A stretch of DNA of 64,000 bases, taken from contig NZ_AYKG01000012.1 in the NCBI RefSeq assembly GCF_003788585.1, positions 62,001-126,000 of the forward strand. The letters run 5' to 3'. The notes under the pieces were generated by a model. That model was not told the origin of the DNA, did not search any database, and saw nothing but the letters and a program-made list of their open reading frames with translations. Source of the stretch: Salinisphaera japonica YTM-1 (GTDB lineage Bacteria > Pseudomonadota > Gammaproteobacteria > Nevskiales > Salinisphaeraceae). The position numbers were made by a program, and so were the translations under genes. Positions 35,901 to 45,239 of this stretch are shown here, one piece after another; position 1 is the stretch's first letter; every line of letters begins with the position of its first letter.

Positions 35901-36647
35901 TCAGCTCTCGTCAGCCTCGTCGGTCTTGTCCAGCACGCTATCGCTGGCCGGCGCTTCGCCGCTACCGCCCTTGGCCTCGAGTGCGGCTGACGGGCGGGTG
36001 CTGGTGTCCGAGCTTTCGGCCACGGCGACGTTGGGGATCGACGGATACTTGGCCAGCTGTTTCTGATACTGATCCAAAAACCCCTCGGGGCCGTTTTCAC
36101 GGATCGAGCTGGTGTACTGGCCGCGTTTGAGGGCCAGGTCGCTTACGCCCTTGGCCACGACGTTGACGATCTTCCACTCCCCGCTGCTATGGTCCAGTAC
36201 GTAATTGATCGGGATGGTTTTGCCGTCGGCATGGATGACGGTATTGACCTGGGCACGCCCGCCGGGAGCATCGCCCGTGCTCTTGATCTCGAACGACTGG
36301 CCGGAAAAACTCTTGAAGCGCGAGGCATACGTCGCGATCGTGTCCTTGCGGAACATGGCCTGATACTGGGTGCGCTGCTCGGCGTTGAGTTTGCTCCAGG
36401 CGCTGCCCAGCGCCAGGCGCGCGATGCGGTCCAGGTCGAAGGCATCATCAATCACCGGGGCCAGTTTCTTGTAGCGCCCGTCGAACCCCAGGCTGTCGGC
36501 CTGTTTCATCGTGGCGATCAGCGTGTCGTCCAGGTTCTGAACCACGCTTTTGGCCGGGGCCGCCGCCGCCGCAGTCCAGACACTGATGCTGGCACACAAC
36601 ACGGTGAGGCCGATCAGGCCCTTGAGCAGACGTGTCGCTGACTTCAT
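35901..36647 (-). CDS. hpnM: Hopanoid-associated MlaC/Ttg2C-family periplasmic protein HpnM
   Basis: 248 aa from the ATG at 36647, which has an aaggaaat ribosome binding site and a clear signal peptide (about 1-29, ending TAAAAAPAK). The rest is an MlaC-like fold: VVQNLDDTLIATMKQAD, DDAFDLDRIARLALGSAWSKL, FRKDTIATYASRFKSF, followed by an acidic Ser/Ala-rich tail of ~45 residues. MlaC proteins carry lipids across the periplasm. HpnM homologues sit in hopanoid clusters and are thought to help move hopanoids. The open frame extends upstream into hpnB, but that part is not MlaC-like. Confidence 0.85.
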   Translation of the reverse strand: MKSATRLLKGLIGLTVLCASISVWTAAAAAPAKSVVQNLDDTLIATMKQADSLGFDGRYKKLAPVIDDAFDLDRIARLALGSAWSKLNAEQRTQYQAMFRKDTIATYASRFKSFSGQSFEIKSTGDAPGGRAQVNTVIHADGKTIPINYVLDHSSGEWKIVNVVAKGVSDLALKRGQYTSSIRENGPEGFLDQYQKQLAKYPSIPNVAVAESSDTSTRPSAALEAKGGSGEAPASDSVLDKTDEADES

Positions 36648-36781
36648 AAGATTTCCTTGGCTTGGTTCCCGGCGACCCATAAGGCCTTGGATTGTTCGAG
36701 CCCTGTATATGGGGTTCTGGCCGGCATCAACAAGCGAATTACATCGCGTACAACGTGTCTGCCTGCTGAACACCCCGCCAC

Positions 36782-37915
36782 TCACGGGTCGCGCTGATAA
36801 TCCCGCCCGCGCCACGCGCTGCGCAGGCCGCGCCAGTAGCGGGCTGCCGATGACCAGGTCATGACCAGATAGACCGTGCCGATGATCGGCATGGCCAGCG
36901 CCCAAGCCCCGGCCTGGCGATAGAACAACAGCGTGGGCAGATAACTGATCGCCATGAGAATCCACGCCAGCGCGCCCAACGCATCGGTCACCGGCCCGCC
37001 GACCAAGAGCGCGACCGGCGGCACCCAGAACATCACGATCATGGCCACGGTGCAGATCCCCAGCAACCACCGCGAATAGCGCAGCTGGCTATAAGCCGAG
37101 CGCGCGACCATCCCGTGAATGCCCGAGATGTCATCGTAGCCGCGCAGGCTGATCGCCGAGCGCGTCACGCCAACCCAGGTTCGCCCGCCGGCGTTTCTGA
37201 CACAGCGTGCTAGCGTGCAGTCGTCGATGATCGCATCATGAAGTGCACCAAAGCCGCCGATACGCGATAGCGTGGCCCGCTCGATGAGCACACAGCCGCC
37301 CGCCGAGGCCGCGATCCAGCGTGAGCCGGCGTTGGACAGGGCAAACGGATACAACAGTTTGAAGAAATAGATGAAGGCCGGGATGAGCAGCTTCTCGGCC
37401 AGGCTGGCCATGCGCAAATGCGCCATGAGCGAGACCAGCGCCCGATCTTCGGCGATCGCCTTGTGCTTCAAACCGGCGATGGTGCCGGGGGCGATCTTGA
37501 TATCGGCGTCCAGCAACACCACGCGCGGCGTGGTGACGTGCTGGCGGGCCTGTTCCAGCGCCCAGAGCTTGCCGGTCCAGCCGTCGGCCAGCGGCGCGCC
37601 GGTCAGCACGTGTAGACGCTCGAGCCCGCTGGCGCGTGCGATATCCGCCGTGCCGTCGGTGGAGTTATCGTCGACGAGGATCACCGACAGCCCCTGGCCT
37701 TGCGCCCGCAGCGCCGCCAGCGTCTCGTGAATGGACTCGGCCTCGTTGCGGGCGGGCACGATCACCGTGGTATCCGATAAATCGGCGCCTTCGGCGTCGC
37801 GCGGCTCGGCGGCAAAGCGCTCACGCATGAGCCACGGCAGCCAGGGCTGTAGAACAACGCCCAGCCAGATGACCAGCGAAGCCACGGCCAGCCACAAAAG
37901 GATCGAGTCGAACAT
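36782..37915 (-). CDS. hpnB: Hopanoid-associated glycosyltransferase HpnB
   Basis: 377 aa. The GT2 domain begins TVIVPARNEAESIHETLAAL, with the nucleotide-sugar motifs LVDDNSTDGTADIA and a DXD-type LLDADIKIAPGT. One helix precedes it (about 5-25) and three or four membrane helices follow (about 180-205 and 285-365). HpnB is a predicted membrane glycosyltransferase of hopanoid clusters; its acceptor and sugar are not established. It lies between hpnH and hpnM on the same strand, separated from hpnH by a terminator-like hairpin. Confidence 0.88.
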   Translation of the reverse strand: MFDSILLWLAVASLVIWLGVVLQPWLPWLMRERFAAEPRDAEGADLSDTTVIVPARNEAESIHETLAALRAQGQGLSVILVDDNSTDGTADIARASGLERLHVLTGAPLADGWTGKLWALEQARQHVTTPRVVLLDADIKIAPGTIAGLKHKAIAEDRALVSLMAHLRMASLAEKLLIPAFIYFFKLLYPFALSNAGSRWIAASAGGCVLIERATLSRIGGFGALHDAIIDDCTLARCVRNAGGRTWVGVTRSAISLRGYDDISGIHGMVARSAYSQLRYSRWLLGICTVAMIVMFWVPPVALLVGGPVTDALGALAWILMAISYLPTLLFYRQAGAWALAMPIIGTVYLVMTWSSAARYWRGLRSAWRGRDYQRDP

Positions 37916-37945
37916 CGTGTTTTTCGGGTTGGCCCGCCGCCCATG

Positions 37946-37979
37946 AAAAAGGCCGCCGGTCCCCCGACGGCCTTTGTTT
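37946..37979. terminator. Terminator-like hairpin between hpnH and hpnB
   Basis: A 9-bp stem with one mismatch (37951-37959 with 37964-37972), flanked by aaaaa on the left and tttgttt on the right. On the minus strand it follows the hpnH stop and precedes the hpnB start, so it could terminate or attenuate transcription between them. Confidence 0.75.
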
Positions 37980-38001
37980 CAGGCAGCGACTGCGTGATCG
38001 C

Positions 38002-39150
38002 CTAGCTGATTTCTTTTTCCTTGCCCGCGTCGCTGGCGCTACGCCGCCCGATCGAGGAAATCGGGATACGCGTGGCCGTGGCCTGGGCACGATCGCCGTA
38101 GAGAATCGGCAGCTCTTCGGCGAAGTCGCCGGTCAGATCCGGGCCTTTCATCATGACCTTGAGCGCCTTCAGCGGGTGCTTGAAGGTGTCTTCGACGGCC
38201 GTGCCTTCGTAGCCACAGTGCGCCATGCAGTTGTCGCATTTCGGGTTGCGGCCCACGCCGTAGTTTTCCCACTGCGTGTTTTCCATCAAGCCCTTGTAGG
38301 TCTTCTCGTAACCTTCGTCGACGAGCAGATAGCACGGCTTCTGCCAGCCAAAGACGTTGTAGGTCACGTTCGACCAGGGCGTGCACTGGTAGGTTTCGTT
38401 GCCGGCCAGGAAGTTCAAAAACAGCGAGCTGTGGTTGAGCTTCCAGTCCGAGCCGCGCTCGCGGCCCTTGGCAAAGATGTCACGGAACAGGTTCTTGGCC
38501 TTCGAGCGGCCCAGGAACACGTCCTGACGCGGGGCATGCTCGTAGGAGTAGCCCGGCGAGACCATGATGCCTTCCACGCCCAGATCGGTGACGTAGTCGA
38601 AGAAGTCGGCGACCTCTTCCGGCACTTCGCCGTCGAACAGCGTGCAGTTGATGGTCACGCGGAAGCCGCGGTCGCGGGCCATTTCGATGGCCTCGACGGC
38701 TTTTTCGAACACGCCTTCCTGACAGACGGATTCATCGTGACGCTCTTTCAGACCGTCCAGATGCACCGACCACGTGAAGTAGGGCGACGGCTCGTAGTCG
38801 TCCATCTTCTTCTTCATGAGCAGGGCGTTGGTGCACAGATAGACAAACTTCTTGCGCGCCACGATGCCCTTGATGATCTCGGGCATGCCCTTGTGGATCA
38901 GCGGCTCGCCGCCGGGAATAGACACCATCGGCGCATCGCATTCGTCCACCGCGTTCAGAGCATCCTCAACGCTCATGCGTTGTTTCAGAATGTCCTTGGG
39001 GTGATCGATCTTGCCGCAGCCGGCACAGGCCAGATTGCACTGGAACAACGGCTCCAGCATCAGCACCAGCGGATAGCGTTCGACGCGGGCGAGCTTCTGT
39101 TTCATCAGATAGCTGGCCACACGGTACTGTTGAATCAGCGGTACGGACAT
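38002..39150 (-). CDS. hpnH: Adenosyl-hopene transferase HpnH, radical SAM
   Basis: 382 aa. The radical SAM cluster motif C-x3-C-x2-C is in FQCNLACAGCGK (C38, C42, C45), followed by GGEPLIH for SAM binding. The C-terminal region carries further conserved Cys (NPKCDNCMAHCGYEG). HpnH adds a 5'-deoxyadenosyl group to diploptene to make adenosylhopane, the first step of side-chain extension. HpnG, encoded at 51092-51832, then removes adenine. It lies just downstream of the AEP operon on the same strand, 124 bp after phnW. Confidence 0.96.
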   Translation of the reverse strand: MSVPLIQQYRVASYLMKQKLARVERYPLVLMLEPLFQCNLACAGCGKIDHPKDILKQRMSVEDALNAVDECDAPMVSIPGGEPLIHKGMPEIIKGIVARKKFVYLCTNALLMKKKMDDYEPSPYFTWSVHLDGLKERHDESVCQEGVFEKAVEAIEMARDRGFRVTINCTLFDGEVPEEVADFFDYVTDLGVEGIMVSPGYSYEHAPRQDVFLGRSKAKNLFRDIFAKGRERGSDWKLNHSSLFLNFLAGNETYQCTPWSNVTYNVFGWQKPCYLLVDEGYEKTYKGLMENTQWENYGVGRNPKCDNCMAHCGYEGTAVEDTFKHPLKALKVMMKGPDLTGDFAEELPILYGDRAQATATRIPISSIGRRSASDAGKEKEIS

Positions 39151-39274
39151 TTGAACCTCTTGTTTGCACCCGGCGCATTAAAGACGACGCAGGGGTTACG
39201 GCACATATCGATCAGCCGTCGTGCTGCGGCTGCATTATACATACAGACGGACAATCAAACCGTATTGTTGCATA

Positions 39275-40348
39275 TCACGGCGCTATGATCTCGTCGAAGG
39301 CGGCAAGCAGTTCAGCCATGTCGCGCGTGTCCAGATCGCCCATGGTCGAAATACGAAAGATATCGTCGGCCAGCGCGCCCTGCCCGGCATAGATCACGAA
39401 CCCCGCCTGTTTCAAGTGATCGTGCAGCCGCGCGTAGGACACCCCCGACGGTAGCCTATAGCTGCGCAGCACACAGGAAACGGCTTCGCGGGCCACGATT
39501 TCGGTGATGCCGCGTGCAGCCAGGCCATCACCCACCTGATCGGCCAGGGCGCGGTAATGGGTGCGGCGTACCGGCCAGCCGCCGGCCTCGGCGTGTTCGG
39601 CGAGGGCAGCATCCAGCCCATAGAACGCCGGAATACCCGGCGTGAACGGCGTGCCGCGCTCGGCCTGCTTGGCCGCGTATCCGGCCAGATCCAGATACAG
39701 CGCCCGGGTGGTGGCGTCGGCCAGCGCGCTATGGCGCACGATGACGAATGCCGCCCCCGGCGCGCCGTGCAGGCATTTATTGGCCGTGGCGGCTACAGCG
39801 CTCACGGCCGGGGCGAACGCGATCGCCTCGGCGCCGAAGCTTGAGACCGCATCGACCAACAAGGCCACGCCGCGCGTCTCGCAGACTGCGGCAATCGCGG
39901 CGATATCGTTCAAACGCCCGGTGGTGGTTTCGTGATGCACCACGGCCACGTGCGTGGGCGCGTGCGCCTGAATCATCTTGGCCAGCTGTCGATCATCGAT
40001 CGCCTGGCCCCAGGCCAGATGCCACGCCACGTGCGCGATGCCGTGAACCTCGGCCATGCGCGTCATGCGCTCGCCGTAGACGCCGTTTTCGATCACCAGC
40101 AGCTTGTCATTGGGCCCGGGCAACGAGGCGATCATCGCTTCCACCGCCGACGTGCCCGAGCCGCTGATCAATACCGGCGCCCAGGTGGCGCCGTCGTTGT
40201 CATAGACCGCCAGCAGGCGGGCGCGAATCCGGTCCTGCATGTCGAAGAACTCGGGTTCGCGATGACACAGATCGGGCCCGGCAAGCGCGTCTCGCACGCG
40301 CGGGGTCAGCGTCACCGGGCCGGGATTGAGCAATCGCAGGCCGTTCAT
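39275..40348 (-). CDS. phnW: 2-aminoethylphosphonate--pyruvate transaminase
   Basis: 357 aa class V aminotransferase. It opens LRLLNPGPVTLTPRVRDAL with the CHREPEF stretch typical of PhnW. The PLP-binding Lys is in AATANKCLHGAPG, and HHETTTGRLNDI is also conserved. Next to PEP mutase and phosphonopyruvate decarboxylase it most likely runs in the biosynthetic direction, converting phosphonoacetaldehyde to AEP. A degradative role would need phnX (phosphonatase), which is absent here. Its start overlaps the decarboxylase stop (ATGA). Confidence 0.93.
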   Translation of the reverse strand: MNGLRLLNPGPVTLTPRVRDALAGPDLCHREPEFFDMQDRIRARLLAVYDNDGATWAPVLISGSGTSAVEAMIASLPGPNDKLLVIENGVYGERMTRMAEVHGIAHVAWHLAWGQAIDDRQLAKMIQAHAPTHVAVVHHETTTGRLNDIAAIAAVCETRGVALLVDAVSSFGAEAIAFAPAVSAVAATANKCLHGAPGAAFVIVRHSALADATTRALYLDLAGYAAKQAERGTPFTPGIPAFYGLDAALAEHAEAGGWPVRRTHYRALADQVGDGLAARGITEIVAREAVSCVLRSYRLPSGVSYARLHDHLKQAGFVIYAGQGALADDIFRISTMGDLDTRDMAELLAAFDEIIAP

Positions 40349-41508
40349 GGCGATACCGCGCCGATATGGGCCATCAGTCGGTCCTTGATCTCGACCGGCG
40401 AGGCCGCGGGCCGCGGCAGGCCGGCGGCGGCGATACCCGGCTCGATATGCAGATGCGCGAACGCCGGGCCCTGCGAGCTGCCGGCCAGCATCTGATCGAT
40501 GATCGTCCGATCGTGGCCTTCATGAACCGTGCGATAACCACAGGCGGCTGCGATGGCGCCGAACGACAGCCCGTCAGAGACCGTGGCCTGGCCGCCGGTG
40601 GACTCGTGCATGCCGTTATCCAGCAGCAGATGCGCCAGGTTGGTCGGCCCGTAGGCAGCCAGCGTGGCCATGGCCCCCAGACGCATGAGTGCCGCCCCGT
40701 CGCCGTCGATGACGATGATCTTCAGATCCGGCCGGGCCAGCGCCAGCCCCAGGCCCAGGGCCGGCGCGCAGCCCATCGAGCCGACCATGTAAAGATGATT
40801 GGCCCGATCGGCCAGGCCATAAAGCGCGCGCCCGGCATAGCCGGTCGAGGCAATGACGACCGTGTCAGTCTCGTCGGTGCGCGCCACGAGATGGCCCAGG
40901 GCATCGTCTCGCGTCAAAGCCGGCAGATCGGGACGACGGCGCGGCGCCGGCCGATAAGTGATCGCGCCGCGGCTCTGGCTGGGTGAGCCGGTCTCACACA
41001 GCGCGGCCGGCGCCACGGTGTCTTTTTTCATGATCAGACAGTACGGGCGGCCCGTGGCCTGCATATGCGCCTCGGCACGAGCAAGCGCCGGTTCGATAGC
41101 CTCTGCCTCATCGGGAAAGAATTCCCAGGGGATCTCCATCGTTGTCAGCATGTCGGTGGTGATCTGGCCCATCAGTTCATGCTGGGGCTCGTCGGCGACC
41201 TCCGGCGCACCGCGCCAGGTGACGATGAGCAGGATCGGCAGGCGAAAGACCCAGTTCAACGAGGTCAACGGGCTGACCGCGTTGCCCAGCCCCGAATTCT
41301 GCATCATGGCCACCGCGCGCTTGCCCGCCAGCGCCTGGCCGGCGGCGATGGCCACGGCATCGCCCTCATTGGCCGCCGAGATATAAGACAGCTCGTCGGC
41401 ATCGATCACGGTATTGATGAACGGTGTCAGAAACGAGCACGGCACGCCGGCATAGTGGCCGTAGCCGTAGGCCGCGGCGGCGTCGATGAAATCACGGGCT
41501 TGGATCAT
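40345..41508 (-). CDS. Phosphonopyruvate decarboxylase
   Basis: 387 aa TPP enzyme. The N-terminal pyrimidine-binding part has [11 protein letters not shown]-like residues and [15 protein letters not shown] with the catalytic Glu. The diphosphate-binding motif is [20 protein letters not shown]...NLAHLLLDN. It decarboxylates phosphonopyruvate to phosphonoacetaldehyde, which drives the unfavourable PEP mutase step. It overlaps both neighbours by 4 bp, so the three proteins are translated from one coupled message. Confidence 0.94.
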   Translation of the reverse strand: MIQARDFIDAAAAYGYGHYAGVPCSFLTPFINTVIDADELSYISAANEGDAVAIAAGQALAGKRAVAMMQNSGLGNAVSPLTSLNWVFRLPILLIVTWRGAPEVADEPQHELMGQITTDMLTTMEIPWEFFPDEAEAIEPALARAEAHMQATGRPYCLIMKKDTVAPAALCETGSPSQSRGAITYRPAPRRRPDLPALTRDDALGHLVARTDETDTVVIASTGYAGRALYGLADRANHLYMVGSMGCAPALGLGLALARPDLKIIVIDGDGAALMRLGAMATLAAYGPTNLAHLLLDNGMHESTGGQATVSDGLSFGAIAAACGYRTVHEGHDRTIIDQMLAGSSQGPAFAHLHIEPGIAAAGLPRPAASPVEIKDRLMAHIGAVSP

Positions 41509-43154
41509 CGGTGGTCTCCGTAGGCAAAGGCCTGGGCCGCACGCAGATCGTCCAGATCGTTGACGTCCAGCCAGTGGCCGGTGATGTAAATGACGTTCAC
41601 ACGTCGTCCGGCGGCCAGCAAGGTATTGAGTAGATCGGGCACGCCGGCGGTTTCGAACCGGCCCTGGCCGCGTAGTGTCTCGAGTGCCTCGGCAATCCAG
41701 GCCCGGCCGATGCCGCGGCTGCGCATGATGCCGATCCAGCGCCCCTCCGGCGGGCGCGCCGGCGCATCGGTGGCCCCGACGTGTTCGAGGGTCACGCTTT
41801 GCGCGAACAACGAGCGATCATCGGCTGCGCTGCACCAGGCCGGATCACGCGCCGGGGCGCGGGTATCCCGCGGCTGGGAATCGACCACCACGGTGATCTC
41901 GTGATCGGTTTCCAGTAAATCCGTGAGTACGTGGCGCCGGAACAACAGATCGCCGTAGATGATCAGATTGTCATCGCCGAAATGGTCGCGGGCACAGTTC
42001 AGGGAGGCCAGCTCGCCGGTGGTTTCATAAGCCGGGTTCTCCACGATCTTCACGCCGGCCACATCGATCGTTTCCGCCCGGTAGCCGGCCACGGCCGTGA
42101 TGTCATGCAGCCCGTGCTGCTTGAAGACATCGACCAGATGCCTCAAGAGCGGCTTGCCGGCGACTTCCAGCATGGCCTTGGGCCGGCCTTCGGTCACCGA
42201 TTCCAGCCCCTCGCCGCGTGCGGCCGCCAGCACGAGTGCATGGGTGGCGGCACCGGCATCGCCGCCGTAGCGCTTCTCGGCTTCGCGCAGTTCGGGATCC
42301 CCCTGCAGTCGAAAGATCTCGGATACCGGGGCGATCCGATCCTCCACGCCGGTCAGCGTTTCGGTCTCGCGAATCTCGCGCACGGTGCGCTGCATGGCCG
42401 TGACCGCCGAGCGCACGGTGTGATTGGCCCAGATGACCAGGCTGATACCGGCCTTGCGAAAGACATCGGTCGGGGTGGAGTAATACTTCGTGGGCACGAT
42501 GACGAGCGGACAGGAGCCGTCCCAGGCCGCCGCAAAGCGCTGGATATTGTCGAAGCTGCGTGCCTTGTCGTGGATCAGGACCGCATCGGCCCCGGCCGCC
42601 TGATAGGCCTTGGCCCGATCCAGTGCCTCCTCGACCGACCAGCCGGCGATCAACGCTTCCACCCGGGCCACGATGCAGAAATCGGGATCCGCCTGGGCAT
42701 CCTTGCCGGCCCGGATCTTGCCGCAGAACTCATCGACATCGGCCAGAGGCTGGCGCTCGCCGTCGATGAAACTGTTGGTCTTGGGAAACAGCTTGTCCTC
42801 GATGCATACCCCGGCCACGCCGCGAGACTCGAGCTTGGTGACCAGCCGGCGCAGGTTGTTGAAGTTGCCATAGCCGGTATCGCCGTCCAGCAGAATCGGC
42901 ACCTCGGTGGCATCGGCCATGAACTCCACGGCTTCCAGCACCTGGGTCCAGCTCGCCTCGTTGGAATCGCGCACACCAAAAGCCGCCGACAGCGCCAGGC
43001 CCGACGCCCAGATACCGGCAAATCCGGCCTCCTCGACGATCCGCGCCGACAAACCGTTATGGGCTTCCATGATGAATTCGAGCTGGCCACTGTCCAGCAG
43101 CTGACGCAGGGCACGGGCTTTTGAGGGTCGCTTGGGCATGCGCGTTGTCGTCAT
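41505..43154 (-). CDS. Phosphoenolpyruvate mutase fused to a nucleotidylyltransferase domain
   Basis: 549 aa. Residues ~10-298 are a PEP mutase of the isocitrate-lyase superfamily with the diagnostic EDK-x5-NS motif ([10 protein letters not shown], 119-128) and [10 protein letters not shown] for Mg2+. Residues ~305-549 are a sugar-phosphate/choline-phosphate type nucleotidylyltransferase: [33 protein letters not shown], and the metal-binding [11 protein letters not shown] mutase makes the C-P bond. The second domain probably activates the downstream AEP with CTP to CMP-AEP, as PntC-type cytidylyltransferases do, but the nucleotide and substrate are inferred. First of three ATGA-coupled genes. 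Confidence 0.93.
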   Translation of the reverse strand: MTTTRMPKRPSKARALRQLLDSGQLEFIMEAHNGLSARIVEEAGFAGIWASGLALSAAFGVRDSNEASWTQVLEAVEFMADATEVPILLDGDTGYGNFNNLRRLVTKLESRGVAGVCIEDKLFPKTNSFIDGERQPLADVDEFCGKIRAGKDAQADPDFCIVARVEALIAGWSVEEALDRAKAYQAAGADAVLIHDKARSFDNIQRFAAAWDGSCPLVIVPTKYYSTPTDVFRKAGISLVIWANHTVRSAVTAMQRTVREIRETETLTGVEDRIAPVSEIFRLQGDPELREAEKRYGGDAGAATHALVLAAARGEGLESVTEGRPKAMLEVAGKPLLRHLVDVFKQHGLHDITAVAGYRAETIDVAGVKIVENPAYETTGELASLNCARDHFGDDNLIIYGDLLFRRHVLTDLLETDHEITVVVDSQPRDTRAPARDPAWCSAADDRSLFAQSVTLEHVGATDAPARPPEGRWIGIMRSRGIGRAWIAEALETLRGQGRFETAGVPDLLNTLLAAGRRVNVIYITGHWLDVNDLDDLRAAQAFAYGDHR

Positions 43155-43167
43155 CGGTGGTCACCGG

Positions 43168-43929
43168 TCATGAGATTGCTTCAAGCGTGGGCAGGATGTC
43201 GTCCATGGCTCGGTCGACGTCGGCCGGATAATCGACCTCGATCCACGGCGTGCCGGCGATATCGATCGCCTGGAAGACTCCATCGCCCGCGGTCATCAAC
43301 GTCTGCAACGCCTGCTCGTGCGGCGCGTGGGAATCCGCGGCATGCGCCGTTTCGCAGGCCAGCAGCAGCCCGTCGGCGCTGGCCGGTGACAGCCGGAAGA
43401 AGCCCACGGACTCGCCCACGCGGTCATAGGTCAAATCGGCAGCCAGGGTCTTGTCGAAGGCAACGATTCGGGCATCGGCCAGGGCCACTTTTACGGCCTC
43501 GGCGTCGTCGGCGCCGACCCGCGTATCGATAGCCACGCGATCGGCTGCGCCCTCGCCCGTGAAAACAGCCATGAGGCGCGCGTCATAGAGCACGTCGGCG
43601 TCCATGAGCAGCACGTCGTCATCGGCCTCGAGCACATCGCGTGCTGCCAGTACCGAGGCCGTGCTGCCTTCTCTAAAGGCCGGGTTATGACGCGTATCCA
43701 CCGTCATTTCCGGGGCGATCTCGTGGACCATCGACGACAGCGCCTGTTCGATCTGCATGGCCTCGTTGCCCACCACCACGGTCAGACGATGCACGCCGGC
43801 CGTGTTCAGCAAACGGATATGACGTTCCAGCAGGCTCATTTCGCCAAACGGCAACAGGCATTTCGGCCCACCGCCGGTGATCTCTTCCAGGCGACGACCG
43901 ACCCCGGCCGCCAACAATACTGCGTGCAT
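43168..43929 (-). CDS. Stand-alone nucleotidylyltransferase (NTP transferase domain)
   Basis: 253 aa. The signature is MHAVLLAAGVGRRLEEITG...PKCLLPFGEMSLLERHI, with metal-binding Asp residues in VLLMDADVLYD and a final PWIEVDYPADVDRA. It has the short form of choline-phosphate or inositol-phosphate cytidylyltransferases, without a left-handed helix domain. It starts with a good aggag ribosome binding site 13 bp before the PEP mutase fusion gene. It may activate AEP or another alcohol phosphate for the CDP-alcohol phosphotransferase encoded at 47828-48463. The C-terminal domain of the PEP mutase protein is a candidate for the same job. Confidence 0.87.
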   Translation of the reverse strand: MHAVLLAAGVGRRLEEITGGGPKCLLPFGEMSLLERHIRLLNTAGVHRLTVVVGNEAMQIEQALSSMVHEIAPEMTVDTRHNPAFREGSTASVLAARDVLEADDDVLLMDADVLYDARLMAVFTGEGAADRVAIDTRVGADDAEAVKVALADARIVAFDKTLAADLTYDRVGESVGFFRLSPASADGLLLACETAHAADSHAPHEQALQTLMTAGDGVFQAIDIAGTPWIEVDYPADVDRAMDDILPTLEAIS

Positions 43930-43961
43930 GCTGCACTCCTGATGATGATTCGGATGAATGG

Positions 43962-44954
43962 TTATATGGCCGGGCGCGCGCTGCGTGCCCGGCCCGAGAC
44001 GCTGCGGCCTTCAGCCACCTGCCAGGCGATGAGGCCGGGCACGCCGAAGGCCAGCTCGCGCACGCGCTTGACCAACGAGATCGCCACGCCGGTCTCCATC
44101 GACAGCCCCACCAGGGGAGCGAGCAGTGCGAATCCGCCCTCTTGCACCCCCAGCGCGCCGGGAATGGCGAATGCGGCACCGCGAATGGCCTGGCCGAGCG
44201 CTTCGAGCATCAAGGCATCATCAAGCCCGACCGGCTCGCCGAGAAAATACAGGGCCAACCAGACCTCACCGATACCGACGAACCAGCCCACCAGACGCCA
44301 GGCCAGACCGCGCAACACCACGCCGGGCGCGCCGTAAATCCGCCCGATGGCGGTATCCAGTGCGCCCGCCCCGCCCACGAAATCAAAGGTGTGACGCCCG
44401 CCGGCGATCTTTTTGAGCGCCCGGGCAAGCAGCACGAACAACCCGCCCCGTTGCAACCGATAAAACAGCGCCAGCAGGCCCAGCATTACAGCGATACCGA
44501 TGCCGATCGCCCAGGCCAGGTCGGGCCGGGCCATGAGTGCGACCAGCATCAACAGCCCGGCGATGGCGAACAGCATCTGGCCGATGGCCGCCAGCGTGGT
44601 GTCGACCACGACCGTGGCCCCGGTTTGCGCCGCCGGCAGTTGTCGCTTGATCAACAACCGTGCCTTGGCGATATCGCCGCCGATCTGGGCGACCGGCAAC
44701 AGGCCGTTGACCGATTCGCCGATCCATCGCGCCCAGATGATGCGCCATACCGGCGGGCGCGGTTTCTGGAACAGGAGCCGCCAGGCATGGGAATCAATCA
44801 CCAACGGCACGATATGCCAAGCCGTGACCGCTGCCAGCCCCAGCCAGCCAACCGCCGACATGGCACGCGCCACAGCGCCAAAGCCCTGCCAGGCAAGCAC
44901 CGCAGTGAACAGGGCGATGCCGATGACCAGCATCAAGACGGCGGTGCGTTTCAT
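43962..44954 (-). CDS. hpnL: HpnL-type flippase-like membrane protein
   Basis: 330 aa with about eight membrane helices. Family features include GWLGLAAVTAWHIVPLVIDSHAW, WARWIGESVNGLLPVAQIGG near residue 80, and GQAIRGAAFAIPGALGVQEGG near residue 245. This fits the HpnL hopanoid-associated branch of the lysylphosphatidylglycerol synthase membrane-region superfamily. It may help translocate a modified lipid. It precedes the AEP genes on the same strand by only ~33 bp, so it links the hopanoid and phosphonate parts. Confidence 0.85.
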   Translation of the reverse strand: MKRTAVLMLVIGIALFTAVLAWQGFGAVARAMSAVGWLGLAAVTAWHIVPLVIDSHAWRLLFQKPRPPVWRIIWARWIGESVNGLLPVAQIGGDIAKARLLIKRQLPAAQTGATVVVDTTLAAIGQMLFAIAGLLMLVALMARPDLAWAIGIGIAVMLGLLALFYRLQRGGLFVLLARALKKIAGGRHTFDFVGGAGALDTAIGRIYGAPGVVLRGLAWRLVGWFVGIGEVWLALYFLGEPVGLDDALMLEALGQAIRGAAFAIPGALGVQEGGFALLAPLVGLSMETGVAISLVKRVRELAFGVPGLIAWQVAEGRSVSGRARSARPAI

Positions 44955-44980
44955 ATCGTTTTATAAAGAAAAGCGAAGGC

Positions 44981-45151
44981 TCAGCGCGGGGTGCGCTTGA
45001 ATACCTGCTTGAAGCCGAAATACGCGATCGAGTCTTTCATGTTCGACACGCGGCGCTGCGGGGTCGTCGCGCCAGCCAAGGATTCGACGCAGACCGCGTG
45101 ATCGCGGGCATCAACATCGGCAATCGCGTCGTTGATGGTGGCAGTGCTCAA
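44981..45151 (-). CDS. Possible small protein of unknown function
   Basis: About 56 aa if read from a TTG at 45151, which has ggagcgaag upstream. The sequence (MSTATINDAIADVDARD at the start and YFGFKQVFKRTPR at the end) looks like normal protein, but no family is recognised. It fills the gap between the catalase-like operon's terminator and hpnL, on the same strand. It could also be chance. Confidence 0.3.
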   Translation of the reverse strand: MSTATINDAIADVDARDHAVCVESLAGATTPQRRVSNMKDSIAYFGFKQVFKRTPR

Positions 45152-45195
45152 TCTTCGCTCCACGCACGGTGATGGATTCAAGGAACAAGGAAGAA

Positions 45196-45220
45196 CGAAC
45201 CGGCCACGCGGGCCGGTTCG
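45196..45220 (-). terminator. Terminator-like hairpin after the catalase-like gene
   Basis: A perfect 10-bp stem cgaaccggcc / ggccggttcg with loop acgcg, followed on the minus strand by ttcttccttg. The T-tract is interrupted, so strength is uncertain. It lies 20 bases downstream of the stop at 45240. Confidence 0.65.
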
Positions 45221-45239
45221 GGCTCACGGATGGTTTTGA

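Noticed and set aside
36648-37070. N-terminal extension of HpnM
   Set aside because: It runs through hpnB, while a signal peptide and ribosome binding site mark the start at 36647.
39275-41508. Phosphonate degradation role for the transaminase
   Set aside because: PEP mutase and the decarboxylase are translationally coupled with it, and no phosphonatase or C-P lyase genes are present, so the biosynthetic direction is more likely.
41931-43124. 397-codon open frame antisense to the PEP mutase fusion
   Set aside because: Long antisense frames are common in GC-rich DNA; the sense frame has complete catalytic motifs and coupled neighbours.
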